Assembly: GCF_900169075.1 (NCBI RefSeq)
Contig: NZ_LT827013.1
Coordinates: forward strand, 279,554-343,553
DNA length: 64,000 nt
Source of the DNA: Chryseobacterium phocaeense
GTDB lineage: Bacteria > Bacteroidota > Bacteroidia > Flavobacteriales > Weeksellaceae
Direction of reading: 5' to 3'
Shown: in pieces, positions 35,827-45,603 of the stretch
Position numbering within the stretch: position 1 is the first letter of the stretch
Layout: each line of letters opens with the position of its first letter
Notes under the pieces: model-generated
What the model saw: the letters and a program-made list of their open reading frames with translations, nothing else
What the model was told of the DNA's origin: nothing
The model's database searches: none
Made by a program: the position numbers and the translations under genes

Positions 35827-36762
35827 TCATCGGCTACCATCTGCAGAAAGTACACTTTCGCTAATATCTGCCACTTGTATGCTTTTAATAGCTGAGCTGG
35901 TAAGAGACGTTGTACTTCCACCGATAATGTATAATTTATTGTTGTATACTTCCGCTGTAGCGTGTCTTCTGGGAATCATATTGGATGATAACTGGTGTAA
36001 TTTATGGGTTGTTGTATCAAAATAGGCCAGGAAAGTTTGGCTATTAACACCACCTGCAATAAAAATCTTATTACCGTATACCGCTAATGAGTGTCCGGAT
36101 ATGCCAACAGGCATCGTATACTTATCGATCCAACGATTAGTATTGAGGTCGTAAACATTGATCAGACGGGATGGGGTCCCGTTAAAACCACCAATTACAT
36201 AAAGTTTATCATTTACAATTTTGCCTTTTGCTTCTCTGGCTGTGGGCATATCCGGTAATGGATTCCAGGTATCTGAAGCGATATCATAGTACTGGAATCT
36301 ATCTGAAAATACGGTAGTGGCAGCTCCATTTAATCCGCTGCCGCCAAATACATATATTCTGCCATTATGGATGGCTGAGCCTGAATTTCCCGTATAGGAA
36401 CGGTTAACAGCCCCTTTCGTGACGGTGTTGGTGGCAAGGTCTATAATTTCAAGATGGCTGTTTCCCCAACCGTTAAAAATATAAATTTTATTATGGTAAG
36501 TCTCTGAATTGGCAAATCTTCTGGGAAGCAGGGTAGCATTGAGAATACTCCAGCTGTTACTGGTGATATTATATTTTTCAACATACCTTGCATCACTTGC
36601 TTTTGCCTGATACCCGTTGCTCACATATATATTATCATCTACTATTACACTGGCTGTGGCGCCTCTGCCTGAAGACATATTGGCGAGATTTTTAAATTGA
36701 AGTGTTTGTGCATGGAGTAACCATGAACCAAAAAATAAAGGGAGTAATAATTTTGTTTTCAA
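35827..36762 (-). CDS. secreted six-blade Kelch-repeat protein
   Basis: A 311-aa precursor with signal peptide (MKTKLLLPLFFGSWLLHAQ). Six Kelch units are visible, each with a GG/FGG or similar core: VSNGYQ, IFNGWG, VFGGSG, VIGGFN, IAGGVN, IIGGST. A complete six-bladed propeller results, so the protein is probably an extracellular or periplasmic binding module. It ends SVLSADGSR with no T9SS C-terminal domain, unlike many secreted flavobacterial propellers. Confidence 0.83.
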   Translation of the reverse strand: MKTKLLLPLFFGSWLLHAQTLQFKNLANMSSGRGATASVIVDDNIYVSNGYQAKASDARYVEKYNITSNSWSILNATLLPRRFANSETYHNKIYIFNGWGNSHLEIIDLATNTVTKGAVNRSYTGNSGSAIHNGRIYVFGGSGLNGAATTVFSDRFQYYDIASDTWNPLPDMPTAREAKGKIVNDKLYVIGGFNGTPSRLINVYDLNTNRWIDKYTMPVGISGHSLAVYGNKIFIAGGVNSQTFLAYFDTTTHKLHQLSSNMIPRRHATAEVYNNKLYIIGGSTTSLTSSAIKSIQVADISESVLSADGSR

Positions 36763-36834
36763 TGGTGTTAAGATTTAGTGTTTGGTTTTATTGGTGTTAA
36801 GAATTCGATATTTTTTTAGTAGTGAAATTTAGCA

Positions 36835-37515
36835 TTAGGATTTATTTTTCCTCATTAGCTTTTTATATCTTTTATATTCTGAATAATTATCCTTATTTAT
36901 TAATTTTACGGCATTCCAGGAAACACCATCTTTTGTCCAGCTAAAATAGGGGATTTCTTCTGTGAATTTTTTTCTATTTTGCTGATAATCTATTATTTCG
37001 TCTACTTTAATTATAAAATAATTAATAATATTGGATTCTACAAATTTCTGTTGAGAAGTTGGTGTCCAGTAATGTTTGTGAGAATAATTATTCCCAGCTT
37101 TTAATTCAAATGTATAGGTGATTCCATCAAGACCAAAAGCCCAATTTTTAATCTGATTATCAGTTGGAATTTCATGAATTTTTAATGAGGCTATAAGGTT
37201 TTTTATTTCATTAACCTGTTTTTCGGTTAAACTAAATTCTTTAATAAATGTTTTTCCTGTTTTTTTACCCTCCCAGGTTTCCTCAACATACATTAGGTAT
37301 TTATTGGATTCACTGGAAAGCTCCAAATAATATTTATCTGAACCAAACCTAAAAAAATCTTTCTTTTCTTTAGGTTGGATAAGTCTTAATTTTTCGATGA
37401 TTGGTTTTTCATATTTATAATAATATAGAGTGTCACTGTCTTTTGTTAATTCATATTGTTGAGCAAAAAGCCCCGGTGCAAAGAATGAAAAAACTATAAA
37501 AAGTATTGATCTCAT
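36835..37515 (-). CDS. hypothetical exported protein
   Basis: A 226-aa protein with a signal peptide (MRSILFIVFSFFAPGLFAQ). The mature part (TLYYYKYEKPIIEKLRLIQP..., TKDGVSWNAVKLINKDN) has no recognised domain. Periplasmic or surface. Confidence 0.68.
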   Translation of the reverse strand: MRSILFIVFSFFAPGLFAQQYELTKDSDTLYYYKYEKPIIEKLRLIQPKEKKDFFRFGSDKYYLELSSESNKYLMYVEETWEGKKTGKTFIKEFSLTEKQVNEIKNLIASLKIHEIPTDNQIKNWAFGLDGITYTFELKAGNNYSHKHYWTPTSQQKFVESNIINYFIIKVDEIIDYQQNRKKFTEEIPYFSWTKDGVSWNAVKLINKDNYSEYKRYKKLMRKNKS

Positions 37516-37570
37516 TTTATTTTGAATATAGTAGAGTGCTAGACTTTATAGGTATGTTATCTTTCTTAAC

Positions 37571-37846
37571 TTAGTAAGTAATAAAGTCATATCCTATTTC
37601 TTTTACTCCTTTAAAATCCTGTTTTGACTCCCTTGGGATTAGAAAACCATCTTCACTAAGTTCTTTTAGGATATATTTTAGTGTTAAGATCACTGCTTTA
37701 TTTTCAAGTAGGAAGTGATGTTTAGAAACAGGAAAACCACATTTTTTTAAAATTGAAATAGGAGTTACAACAAATTTCTTTTTTGACATTTGTAATTTTA
37801 GAAATTCGAGTATTTTGATTTTGTCTAATTCTTCCAACTGTATCAT
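37571..37846 (-). CDS. hypothetical protein, 91 aa
   Basis: A small soluble protein (MIQLEELDKIKILEFLK...KEIGYDFITY), Lys/Leu-rich and winged-helix-like in pattern. No family recognised. Lies between two exported hypotheticals. Confidence 0.55.
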   Translation of the reverse strand: MIQLEELDKIKILEFLKLQMSKKKFVVTPISILKKCGFPVSKHHFLLENKAVILTLKYILKELSEDGFLIPRESKQDFKGVKEIGYDFITY

Positions 37847-37903
37847 TTTATTTACAATTAAATTTGTTGCTTAACCGAATAGGATATCAGCACGAAGTAC
37901 TCT

Positions 37904-38749
37904 TTAAAATTTTGTTTCAAAACCTTTTCGCAAAGCTTTTAATTCAGGTTCTGTTAAGTCCCTTTCATTAATCTCCTGCCAAAGCGATTGTGCTTTATTG
38001 ATTTCTGTTATTCCTGTTTTTTTCACTGCAGCTGCCCACATTAGTATAGCAAAGTCTTTTTTGTTATACAGGATTCCATCATAATTTATAAAGGCACCTT
38101 CATACTTTTCAACCGTATTTTTAAAGTCTAACTTTCCTCCTTTAGACTCTGTTTTGATATAGTTTTCGAGATCAGAATTTTCATTATTATGATTGTTAAT
38201 GAATTTTTCCTTTACAATATTTTTCACCTCTTCGATGACATCACTATACTTTAAAATTTTAAAATCTTTGTTGTTGAGTTTTAGAACGCCATCATTGATT
38301 ATTGCTTTGTTTTTTTTGATGTCTGCTAATTCTTTTGCCCTGGTCTCTGTTATTTTCCCTTTTAATTTTGAAGGAATTTGAAAACTCTCATTTTTACTTG
38401 GAATGACTACATTATAGAAAAAAGAATCATCTTCATTTTTAGGAATTAGCATCAGCATTCCCTTGACATTTCCTTTATCAGCAATCATGAAATAGTAAGA
38501 GGGTAATTTGCTCGAAAAATTCCAATAGTCATCTGAAGTTGGATTTTCATTGATAAAAACAGATGATTGCTTATTGTCAATATTATCTTTTATGGTGTAA
38601 TAACTTGAAATTATTTCAACATTCTCAAGAGTGAAATTTTCTATTTTTTCACTGTTAAATATTGGATTTCCATTTTTATCAAGCTGAGCGTACAGGTTTG
38701 AACCCGTTAGAAAAATCGAGAATATAAATATGAATAATTGTCTTTTCAT
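37904..38749 (-). CDS. hypothetical exported protein
   Basis: A 281-aa protein with a signal peptide (MKRQLFIFIFSIFLTGSNLYAQ). The mature part has no known motif; NFTLENVEIISSYY and YEGAFINYDGILYNKKDFA are visible. Accessory region. Confidence 0.68.
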   Translation of the reverse strand: MKRQLFIFIFSIFLTGSNLYAQLDKNGNPIFNSEKIENFTLENVEIISSYYTIKDNIDNKQSSVFINENPTSDDYWNFSSKLPSYYFMIADKGNVKGMLMLIPKNEDDSFFYNVVIPSKNESFQIPSKLKGKITETRAKELADIKKNKAIINDGVLKLNNKDFKILKYSDVIEEVKNIVKEKFINNHNNENSDLENYIKTESKGGKLDFKNTVEKYEGAFINYDGILYNKKDFAILMWAAAVKKTGITEINKAQSLWQEINERDLTEPELKALRKGFETKF

Positions 38750-39070
38750 CGGTAGTTGTATTATTTTATTTAACTTGCAAATTTAGGCAATACGCAAAGA
38801 GTAAATATATACAAATTGTATTAATTCTACCTACTTCTAGTGAAGTTACATAGCCTTTCGTAATCCTGTTTCTCATCAATCACAACCGGCGGAATTCGCA
38901 AACACCTGTGTTTATCATAAAACAACTTTTACTTTTGTTTAAAACATCTGTGTTTCTTATAAAATAAACGGTAAGGAAATCTTCTGTAGTTTGCGGGACA
39001 CCAACGGAGCACTCCGGTAGGGATAAATAATAATGGATGTAACTAAATACGACAGCTTAACCTAATTATG
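38750..39070. repeat. non-coding gap with 24-bp direct repeat
   Basis: AAACACCTGTGTTTATCATAAAAC-like at 38900-38923 and AAACATCTGTGTTTCTTAT... at 38942-38965 are near-identical direct repeats. No gene seen. Confidence 0.5.
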
Positions 39071-39592
39071 TTACCTCGCTTTCCTTTCAAGAATAAGGTG
39101 CGCCGCATCCAGCATTTTAGTCAGGTGAATATAGGGGCATACGATATTCCTTTCCGGGAGATGGCCATACACCCGCAGTGAGAAATGGATAATCCCGGTC
39201 ATAAAATAATCAAATTCCTTTGTGCTGTATTCCCTAAATGCTTTTTTAAAGACCAACAGGGGATTCCGGTATTCTTTCTCCGAAAGCAAGCCAAGAACCA
39301 ACGGAGAGACCTCTTCCAAGTGAGTATTGACGGCACGTTTCTTTTCCTTTAGCGCTATGAGGTAGGCTGCATGGATGAAGGACCGCATAGTCTGGTGAAA
39401 ATGAAGAATAACGGACGGATCTTCCTTGATCCAGCTATTTCTTTTAACAGCGTAATTCATAATGGTGTTTAACCGTTCTTTAGAGACTGTAAGGTCATTG
39501 AGCTGGAAAAATGTTTCCATCTGCTGTAAGCCGCAATGTTTCTTGCGGCCTTTCCCAAGCCGGGATTGAAAGTCTGTTCTGGTTTCTTTCAT
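39071..39592 (-). CDS. hypothetical protein, 173 aa, left end of accessory island
   Basis: A basic protein (MKETRTDFQSRLGKGRKKHCGL...), helical and without signal peptide. It contains SFIHAAYLIALKEKKRAV and ILERKAR. No family recognised. It is followed upstream (plus coordinates) by tandem hairpin repeats. Confidence 0.55.
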   Translation of the reverse strand: MKETRTDFQSRLGKGRKKHCGLQQMETFFQLNDLTVSKERLNTIMNYAVKRNSWIKEDPSVILHFHQTMRSFIHAAYLIALKEKKRAVNTHLEEVSPLVLGLLSEKEYRNPLLVFKKAFREYSTKEFDYFMTGIIHFSLRVYGHLPERNIVCPYIHLTKMLDAAHLILERKAR

Positions 39593-39646
39593 GAGTTTGT
39601 ATTTTTAGTGATTTGTAAAATGATTATTTAGTGTATAATTTTTTTA

Positions 39647-40155
39647 AACCATTAAGAGTTTTTAAGTAATTAAGAATCATTAAGATCATAGCTGAAGCTA
39701 TTGATGAAGCGGGCTGCTTTACCATCTTTGATGGGGCTTAACTTATCTTACTATCTTCATTTTTCTTAATGGTTTATATTTTTTCACGTATTAAGTTCTT
39801 TTCAAAATAATTAGTTGAATACAGTTTTTTCTTAACCATTAAGAGTTTTTAAGGGGTTAAGAATTATTAAGATCATAGCTGAAGCTATGGATGAAGCGGG
39901 CTGCTTCACCATCTTTGATGGTGCTTAACTTATCTTACTATCTTCATTTTTCTTAATGGTTTATATTTTTTCACGTATTAAGTTTTTTCAAAATAATTAT
40001 TTGAATACAATTTTTTTTAACCATTAAGAGCTTTTTAAGTAGTTAAGAATCATTAAGATCATAGCTGAAGCTATGGATGAAGCTGGCTGCTTCATCATTT
40101 TGGATGGTGCTTAACTTATCTTATTACCTTTATGTTCCTTAATGGTTAATTTTTT
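39647..40155. repeat. three tandem ~186-bp repeats with internal hairpins
   Basis: Units begin at about 39647, 39834 and 40019 (periods 187 and 185); the last lacks its 3' linker. Each unit starts AACCATTAAGAG and ends CTTAATGGTT, an inverted-repeat boundary. Inside are ATAGCT-GA-AGCTAT, GATGAAGC...GCTTCACC and ACCATC-TTT-GATGGT hairpins. Differences between copies largely keep pairing (for example CATCATT/GGATGGTG in copy 3). A diverged relative is at 15921. No CRISPR-like short repeat. Confidence 0.85.
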
Positions 40156-40275
40156 TTGTGTTTCTAAAAGCCCGAAAGCCGCAATGGATTGTACACCCCA
40201 TTGTACCGTATCATGATACTTTATGTGGTAAAGCAGGCTTAGAAAAAGATAATTGTAGAAGAGCGGAACGGCATG

Positions 40276-40493
40276 AAATAAAAACGGCATGAGACTCTAC
40301 AATATCTGTAATAGGGGTACTGGTATACCTTGAGACAGATAAGAGAGCCCACGCCTAGGTCGTGAGCTTCATTACTTATCTTCTTGTCTCTTAAAAATTA
40401 CCAGTTTTCTATTACAAGATTCTAAGCAATAGCTTCTATATTTCTTTGAAGTATCGCAAAGCTACATTTATTGTAGCTTATGGCACAAATATA
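40276..40493 (-). ncRNA. structured RNA, rod-like hairpin (6S-like candidate)
   Basis: A 108-nt rod lies at 40308-40415. Nested stems, in plus coordinates: GTAATAG/CTATTAC (308-314/409-415), ACTGGTA/TACCAGT (319-325/399-405), GAGAC/GTCTC (332-336/386-390), AGATAAG/CTTATCT (337-343/375-381) and a terminal GCCCACG/CGTGAGC (347-353/361-367) with a 7-nt loop. In the last stem C349 and A365 mismatch on the plus strand but form G.U on the minus strand, favouring minus-strand transcription. A TATATTTG box sits at 40493-40486 (minus), and a GTTTTTATTT tract at 40276-40285 could end it. Overall this resembles 6S RNA, known in Flavobacteriia; identity is inferred. Confidence 0.55.
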
Positions 40494-40575
40494 ATATAAT
40501 TTCTGGGTTGTAGGTTAATTCAACTACATTTTTTTATTGTAAACTTTTCAAATTGCTTTAATAATGGTATTTGCA

Positions 40576-40800
40576 ATGGATAAAATTGAATTTCGAATAG
40601 CTTTTGGTAAAAGAGTTGAAAAATTTAGAAAGAAGTTGGGATTAAGCTATCGCGAGTTAGCTCAGAAATGTGACGTAGACCATAGTAATATCAGCAAAAT
40701 TGAAAAAGGAGAAGTTGATTTAAGGATTTCAACAATACAGGAATTGTCTAAAGGCTTAGAAGTTCATCCTCAAGAATTATTTGATTTTAAAATAGAATAA
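40576..40800 (+). CDS. XRE-family helix-turn-helix regulator
   Basis: A 74-aa protein (78 aa from the upstream ATG at 40564): MDKIEFRIAFGKRVEK... with the HTH LSYRELAQKCDVDHSNISKIEKGE and the hallmark FDFKIE tail. It lacks a partner toxin or antitoxin of the same size. It sits between the structured RNA and the ATPase/nuclease-like module and has its own 15-bp terminator, so it is a separate unit, possibly a regulator of the island. Confidence 0.85.
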   Translation: MDKIEFRIAFGKRVEKFRKKLGLSYRELAQKCDVDHSNISKIEKGEVDLRISTIQELSKGLEVHPQELFDFKIE

Positions 40801-40802
40801 AT

Positions 40803-40840
40803 AAATAAGCTCCGAAGTTTTCAGGCTTCGGAGCTTATTT
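40803..40840 (+). terminator. terminator with 15-bp stem
   Basis: Perfect stem AAATAAGCTCCGAAG/CTTCGGAGCTTATTT (40803-40817/40826-40840) with T tract, shortly after the XRE stop and bidirectional with the convergent island genes. Confidence 0.9.
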
Positions 40841-40948
40841 TTAAATAAATTGGTTTTATTTTATTAGATCAATTTCGGGAACTTTGTACAGAGGTTCAAT
40901 CGAAGCACTTCAGCCCCGATTTTTGGCAACCCTTGTTATGTACAGGCA

Positions 40949-41539
40949 TTATAGTTTAATTCTGCTTAGAGATTTGACAATACCTTTGTTTGTTGGTCGT
41001 AATAAAATTTTATGGTTAATTGCAATTTCCTCTAAAGTCAATTCGCTCCTTGTTAAAAATGCTTCACTAAATGGCTCTATGATTTTTGGAAATGAAACAA
41101 TTGCAAATACCTTTTTGTTTTTAGGAATAATCTCATTATTCCTAAAATATTCAACAGTACTAACAATTTGTTTAATCGATGTATTAGGGTGATCAATAAT
41201 CCCCAAAAAAGCACTAGTATGATTATTAGCATACTTTGTTTCTACGAAAAGTATCCAGTCATTTTCATTTAGCGTTGTTGGAAATAATATACATTCACAT
41301 TGTTTAACCTGTCCTTCAGGCGTGTTTACTTTTAAAGCGTTCTCGTTAAATGCAACATAATATATACTTATTCTATGTTCGTTTGTGAGGTGAACACAAC
41401 TGTCCCCTGGTTGGTTTTCTAGCACTTCAACAATTCCATTATTTATATTCTTATAGTCAATTATGTAAATGTTTTCCGTGTTAATTGTGCTACTTCTTTG
41501 TTCAACTATAACTTCATTAATTTTCTGTATCATAGTCAT
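40949..41539 (-). CDS. PD-(D/E)XK-nuclease-like protein partnered with an AAA ATPase
   Basis: A 196-aa protein. The core CECILFPTT...NDWILFVETKYANN reads like a PD-(D/E)XK fold: hydrophobic strand, acid, then Glu-x-Lys; a following helix (TVEYFRNN) and strand KKVFAIVSFP support it. The usual spacing between first acid and ExK is short, so the assignment is tentative. Its start overlaps the ATPase stop by 23 bp, so expression is coupled. ATPase plus small nuclease is the architecture of several known defence modules (for example Septu or PARIS-type pairs), though this pair matches none clearly. Confidence 0.7.
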   Translation of the reverse strand: MTMIQKINEVIVEQRSSTINTENIYIIDYKNINNGIVEVLENQPGDSCVHLTNEHRISIYYVAFNENALKVNTPEGQVKQCECILFPTTLNENDWILFVETKYANNHTSAFLGIIDHPNTSIKQIVSTVEYFRNNEIIPKNKKVFAIVSFPKIIEPFSEAFLTRSELTLEEIAINHKILLRPTNKGIVKSLSRIKL

Positions 41540-42761
41540 AGTAACTTAACATTTCAAAATACTCATCCATTATATCCTTTGTTATTTCATTGAAATAATG
41601 TTTAGTAACTGTTTTGGTTTGTAAATCTTTAACAGAAACTAATGTGCCTTCTTGAACTTGCCATACTGAAACAACATCAGGATTTATCCAAGACTTTTCA
41701 TTTTTAATCTCGTCAACTTCTTCAGGCTTGATTTTGTTTTTAACATTGTATCCCATTAAACAATTGTTTATTGCGTATAGAATATATGGGCTATGTGTGG
41801 TAAGTAATAACGAATGGTCTTTGTCATCATTCATTTTATCAAACAAATAATTAATCAAATCCCTTTGAGTAGTAGGGAAAAGATTTTGCTCTGGTTCTTC
41901 TATTATAAAGTTAGTGAAGTGATACCTTTCCAATGATTTAGCACGTTGATATGAATTAATAATTTTAATCACATCATCATTGTCTAAATCTAAATTATCT
42001 ATTTTTGATAAATCATTAGAGTATTTATTGAAGTCTATAATTTTAGATAAATTTTTCACTAAAAAATTTTTCAGGGCATCTTTTTCTTCTACAGAATTTG
42101 ATGTTTGTCTATTATAAATAAACTCTGTCAAATACTCAATAAGAACTATTAATGGTATAATTGATTGTAATCCACTTGAGCCTTCTCGTAGTTGTATTTC
42201 TTTATTATTTTTTAAAAGTAGAATATCACTCTCATTTTCAGATTTTGTATAAAATTTAATATCTAAATTCAAAACCTTTAAATTATTAGTATTGCTAAAT
42301 ATGCGTTTTGCTGTGAACCAATCATAAACAAAGCTCATAATATTGTCATTAGTTTCTTTATACTTTGATAAATTAGGTATTACCGAAACAAAATTTCTTT
42401 CTGAAGGAATGTAAATGTTTTTTGACTTTTGGTAAATTTTAGTTGTTCTTTTTTTTCTAAAGCTTTTTTTAAGTTTTCTTCCTTTATAGGAAATAGTTAT
42501 AAAGTCAGAAGTATAAGTGAAAATAGAATTTTCACTGAAATAATTTTCGCTCAGTCTATGAAATTCCAGTAATTGTTCATTTACATCATATGCAAAATTC
42601 CCATCCAATAAATATCTTTTTTCTGCCCACTGGCAAAAGCTGATAATTTTGGCTATTGTACTTTTTCCACTACTTTGAGGACCCATTAGAATATTGACTT
42701 TGTTTAATTCAAAGTCAACATTTTTGATAGGTCCAATATTTTTTATTTCAATTCTAGTCAT
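41517..42761 (-). CDS. AAA/OLD-like ATPase of a candidate defence module
   Basis: A 414-aa SMC/ABC-type ATPase starting at 42761 (or 42785). Walker A GPQSSGKST lies at about residues 27-35; a signature-like EGSSGLQSI near residues 190-200; Walker B/EEP motif in FIIEEPEQNLFP; and the D/H-loop LLTTHSPYILYAINN. These are the marks of the AAA_15/OLD-type single-protein ATPases that sense DNA or phage products. Between the motifs is a long helical insertion (residues ~50-180). It is cotranslated with the nuclease-like protein and next to groEL. Confidence 0.85.
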   Translation of the reverse strand: MTRIEIKNIGPIKNVDFELNKVNILMGPQSSGKSTIAKIISFCQWAEKRYLLDGNFAYDVNEQLLEFHRLSENYFSENSIFTYTSDFITISYKGRKLKKSFRKKRTTKIYQKSKNIYIPSERNFVSVIPNLSKYKETNDNIMSFVYDWFTAKRIFSNTNNLKVLNLDIKFYTKSENESDILLLKNNKEIQLREGSSGLQSIIPLIVLIEYLTEFIYNRQTSNSVEEKDALKNFLVKNLSKIIDFNKYSNDLSKIDNLDLDNDDVIKIINSYQRAKSLERYHFTNFIIEEPEQNLFPTTQRDLINYLFDKMNDDKDHSLLLTTHSPYILYAINNCLMGYNVKNKIKPEEVDEIKNEKSWINPDVVSVWQVQEGTLVSVKDLQTKTVTKHYFNEITKDIMDEYFEMLSYYDYDTEN

Positions 42762-42965
42762 TTTGTCAAATCTATAATTGTACAAAGATACAAAAAGTGT
42801 TCTTGGGTATTCTACCGTTATTCTTTGAAAAGCTTACACATACCAACTAAATTTACGCATTGCGCCAATATACAATATATAAAATTTGCTAATGTTGTTT
42901 TGGCTTTAACCATCTATTTATTAATCATTAAAATATACTATTTCCTTATGGAAAACCATAAAAAA

Positions 42966-42998
42966 ATAAAAAACCGCCCCACAAAAGCAGAACGGTTA
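42966..42998 (-). terminator. groL terminator
   Basis: AACCG...CGGTT with GU pairs and A-rich arms, then T6 on the minus strand side, downstream of the groL stop. Confidence 0.5.
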
Positions 42999-43027
42999 GT
43001 ATATTAATTTGCCTCGGTCGCTGACCG

Positions 43028-44768
<1,741 letters not shown>

Positions 44769-44772
44769 AGGT

Positions 44773-45051
44773 TTACCCGATTACTCCCAGTAAATCTCCT
44801 TCCTTAACGATTAAGTAATCTTTTCCTTCCAGCTTTAATTCAGAACCTGAATATTTCCCATAAAGAACTTTGTCACCTACCTGAACAGTGGTAGGCTCAT
44901 CTTTTTTACCTGGACCTACTGCTACTACAGTACCTTCCTGCGGCTTTTCCTTCGCTGTGTCCGGAATAATGATACCTGAAGCTGTTTTAGTCTCTGCAGC
45001 GATAGGCTCAATAAGAACTCTGTCTGCTAATGGTTTAAAGTTTACTGACAT
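44773..45051 (-). CDS. groS: co-chaperonin GroES
   Basis: A 92-aa Gro[18 protein letters not shown], mobile loop [18 protein letters not shown] (17-34) and the [11 protein letters not shown] barrel strand. It caps the GroEL ring. First of the two genes; no CIRCE element is visible upstream. Confidence 0.97.
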   Translation of the reverse strand: MSVNFKPLADRVLIEPIAAETKTASGIIIPDTAKEKPQEGTVVAVGPGKKDEPTTVQVGDKVLYGKYSGSELKLEGKDYLIVKEGDLLGVIG

Positions 45052-45176
45052 AATATATTTATTTTTTAATTATTTCTTCCATGTAATTCTCTAAATGTAT
45101 GCCACGGGAGGCTGGTGGCTGAAATGGCAGAATTTTATTTCTGAGTGTGAAAATTTGGCAGAAAAACGGAAAAAGA

Positions 45177-45200
45177 GAAAGCCGGAAAATTCCGGCTTTC
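45177..45200 (-). terminator. terminator of the small GG-leader peptide gene
   Basis: Perfect 11-bp stem GAAAGCCGGAA/TTCCGGCTTTC with AA loop, immediately after the peptide's stop. Confidence 0.88.
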
Positions 45201-45227
45201 TGTATTGAACTCTGATTATTCGGTGAA

Positions 45228-45359
45228 TTAAGGGCAGTGTTGTCCCGGACCGATCCATAAAGTACATTTTCCCTGGTCGTCTCGTTCACAGCAAACAAGT
45301 CTGGCTCCTCCCACAATGGTTTTCTGGGCGGCTCTGCTTAATGATTTAGCATTTTTCAT
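45228..45359 (-). CDS. 43-aa bacteriocin-like peptide with GG leader (too short for the ORF list)
   Basis: From the ATG at 45359 the frame reads MKNAKSLSRAAQKTIVGG followed by ARLVCCERDDQ, then GKCTLWIGPGQHCP and stop. Leader residues LSRAAQKTIVGG match the double-glycine leader of flavobacterial bacteriocin-like/natural-product precursors; cleavage after Gly18 would give a 25-aa, four-Cys core peptide, likely disulphide-bonded or modified. It has its own TATCTTTG promoter box and strong terminator. No processing transporter is adjacent. Function is inferred. Confidence 0.72.
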   Translation of the reverse strand: MKNAKSLSRAAQKTIVGGARLVCCERDDQGKCTLWIGPGQHCP

Positions 45360-45439
45360 AATTAATATTTTGTTGATTGTACGTTCCTGAACATTTATTG
45401 TCAATCAGGACTTTGACGGTTTTGTGAATAATGGTAAAC

Positions 45440-45447
45440 CAAAGATA
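45440..45447 (-). promoter_or_regulatory. -7 box (TATCTTTG) of the GG peptide gene
   Basis: TATCTTTG on the minus strand, ~80 nt before the ATG. Its -33 region falls inside the inverted repeat 45447-45492; no TTG at standard spacing. Confidence 0.55.
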
Positions 45448-45492
45448 AAAATAAATCTATATAAATAATACACAGTATGTAGATTTATTTTT
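45447..45492. promoter_or_regulatory. 13-bp inverted repeat at the GG-peptide promoter
   Basis: AAAAATAAATCTA (45447-45459) and TAGATTTATTTTT (45480-45492) are perfectly inverted with a 20-nt spacer, covering the -10 to -55 region of the peptide promoter. A candidate operator for a dimeric regulator. Confidence 0.5.
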
Positions 45493-45603
45493 GCTGTTTA
45501 TATTTTGATAATCAGTGTGGTATAATTGAGTTTGATGCGTATTTTTATTATTTAAACCAAATTATTGGATGAAAAAGATTCCGTTTTTTCAATTGCTTGG
45601 TTT

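Noticed and set aside
39647..40155. Possible CRISPR array
   Set aside because: Units are ~186 bp with hairpins, not 25-40-bp repeats with unique spacers, and no cas genes are seen.
40220..40500. Retron-type msr-msd RNA
   Set aside because: Structure is hairpin-rich but no reverse transcriptase gene is nearby; 6S-like rod fits better.
42825..43007. 60-codon plus-strand frame between the ATPase and groL
   Set aside because: AT-rich, overlaps groL terminator and lacks promoter or coding character.
45052..45230. CIRCE or sigma-54 site before groS
   Set aside because: No TTAGCACTC-N9-GAGTGCTAA repeat; TGGCATACATTTAG is a poor match to a -24/-12 site.
45059..45316. 85-codon minus-strand frame upstream of groS
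   Set aside because: Overlaps the 43-aa GG peptide gene in another frame and the terminator; composition is not coding-like.
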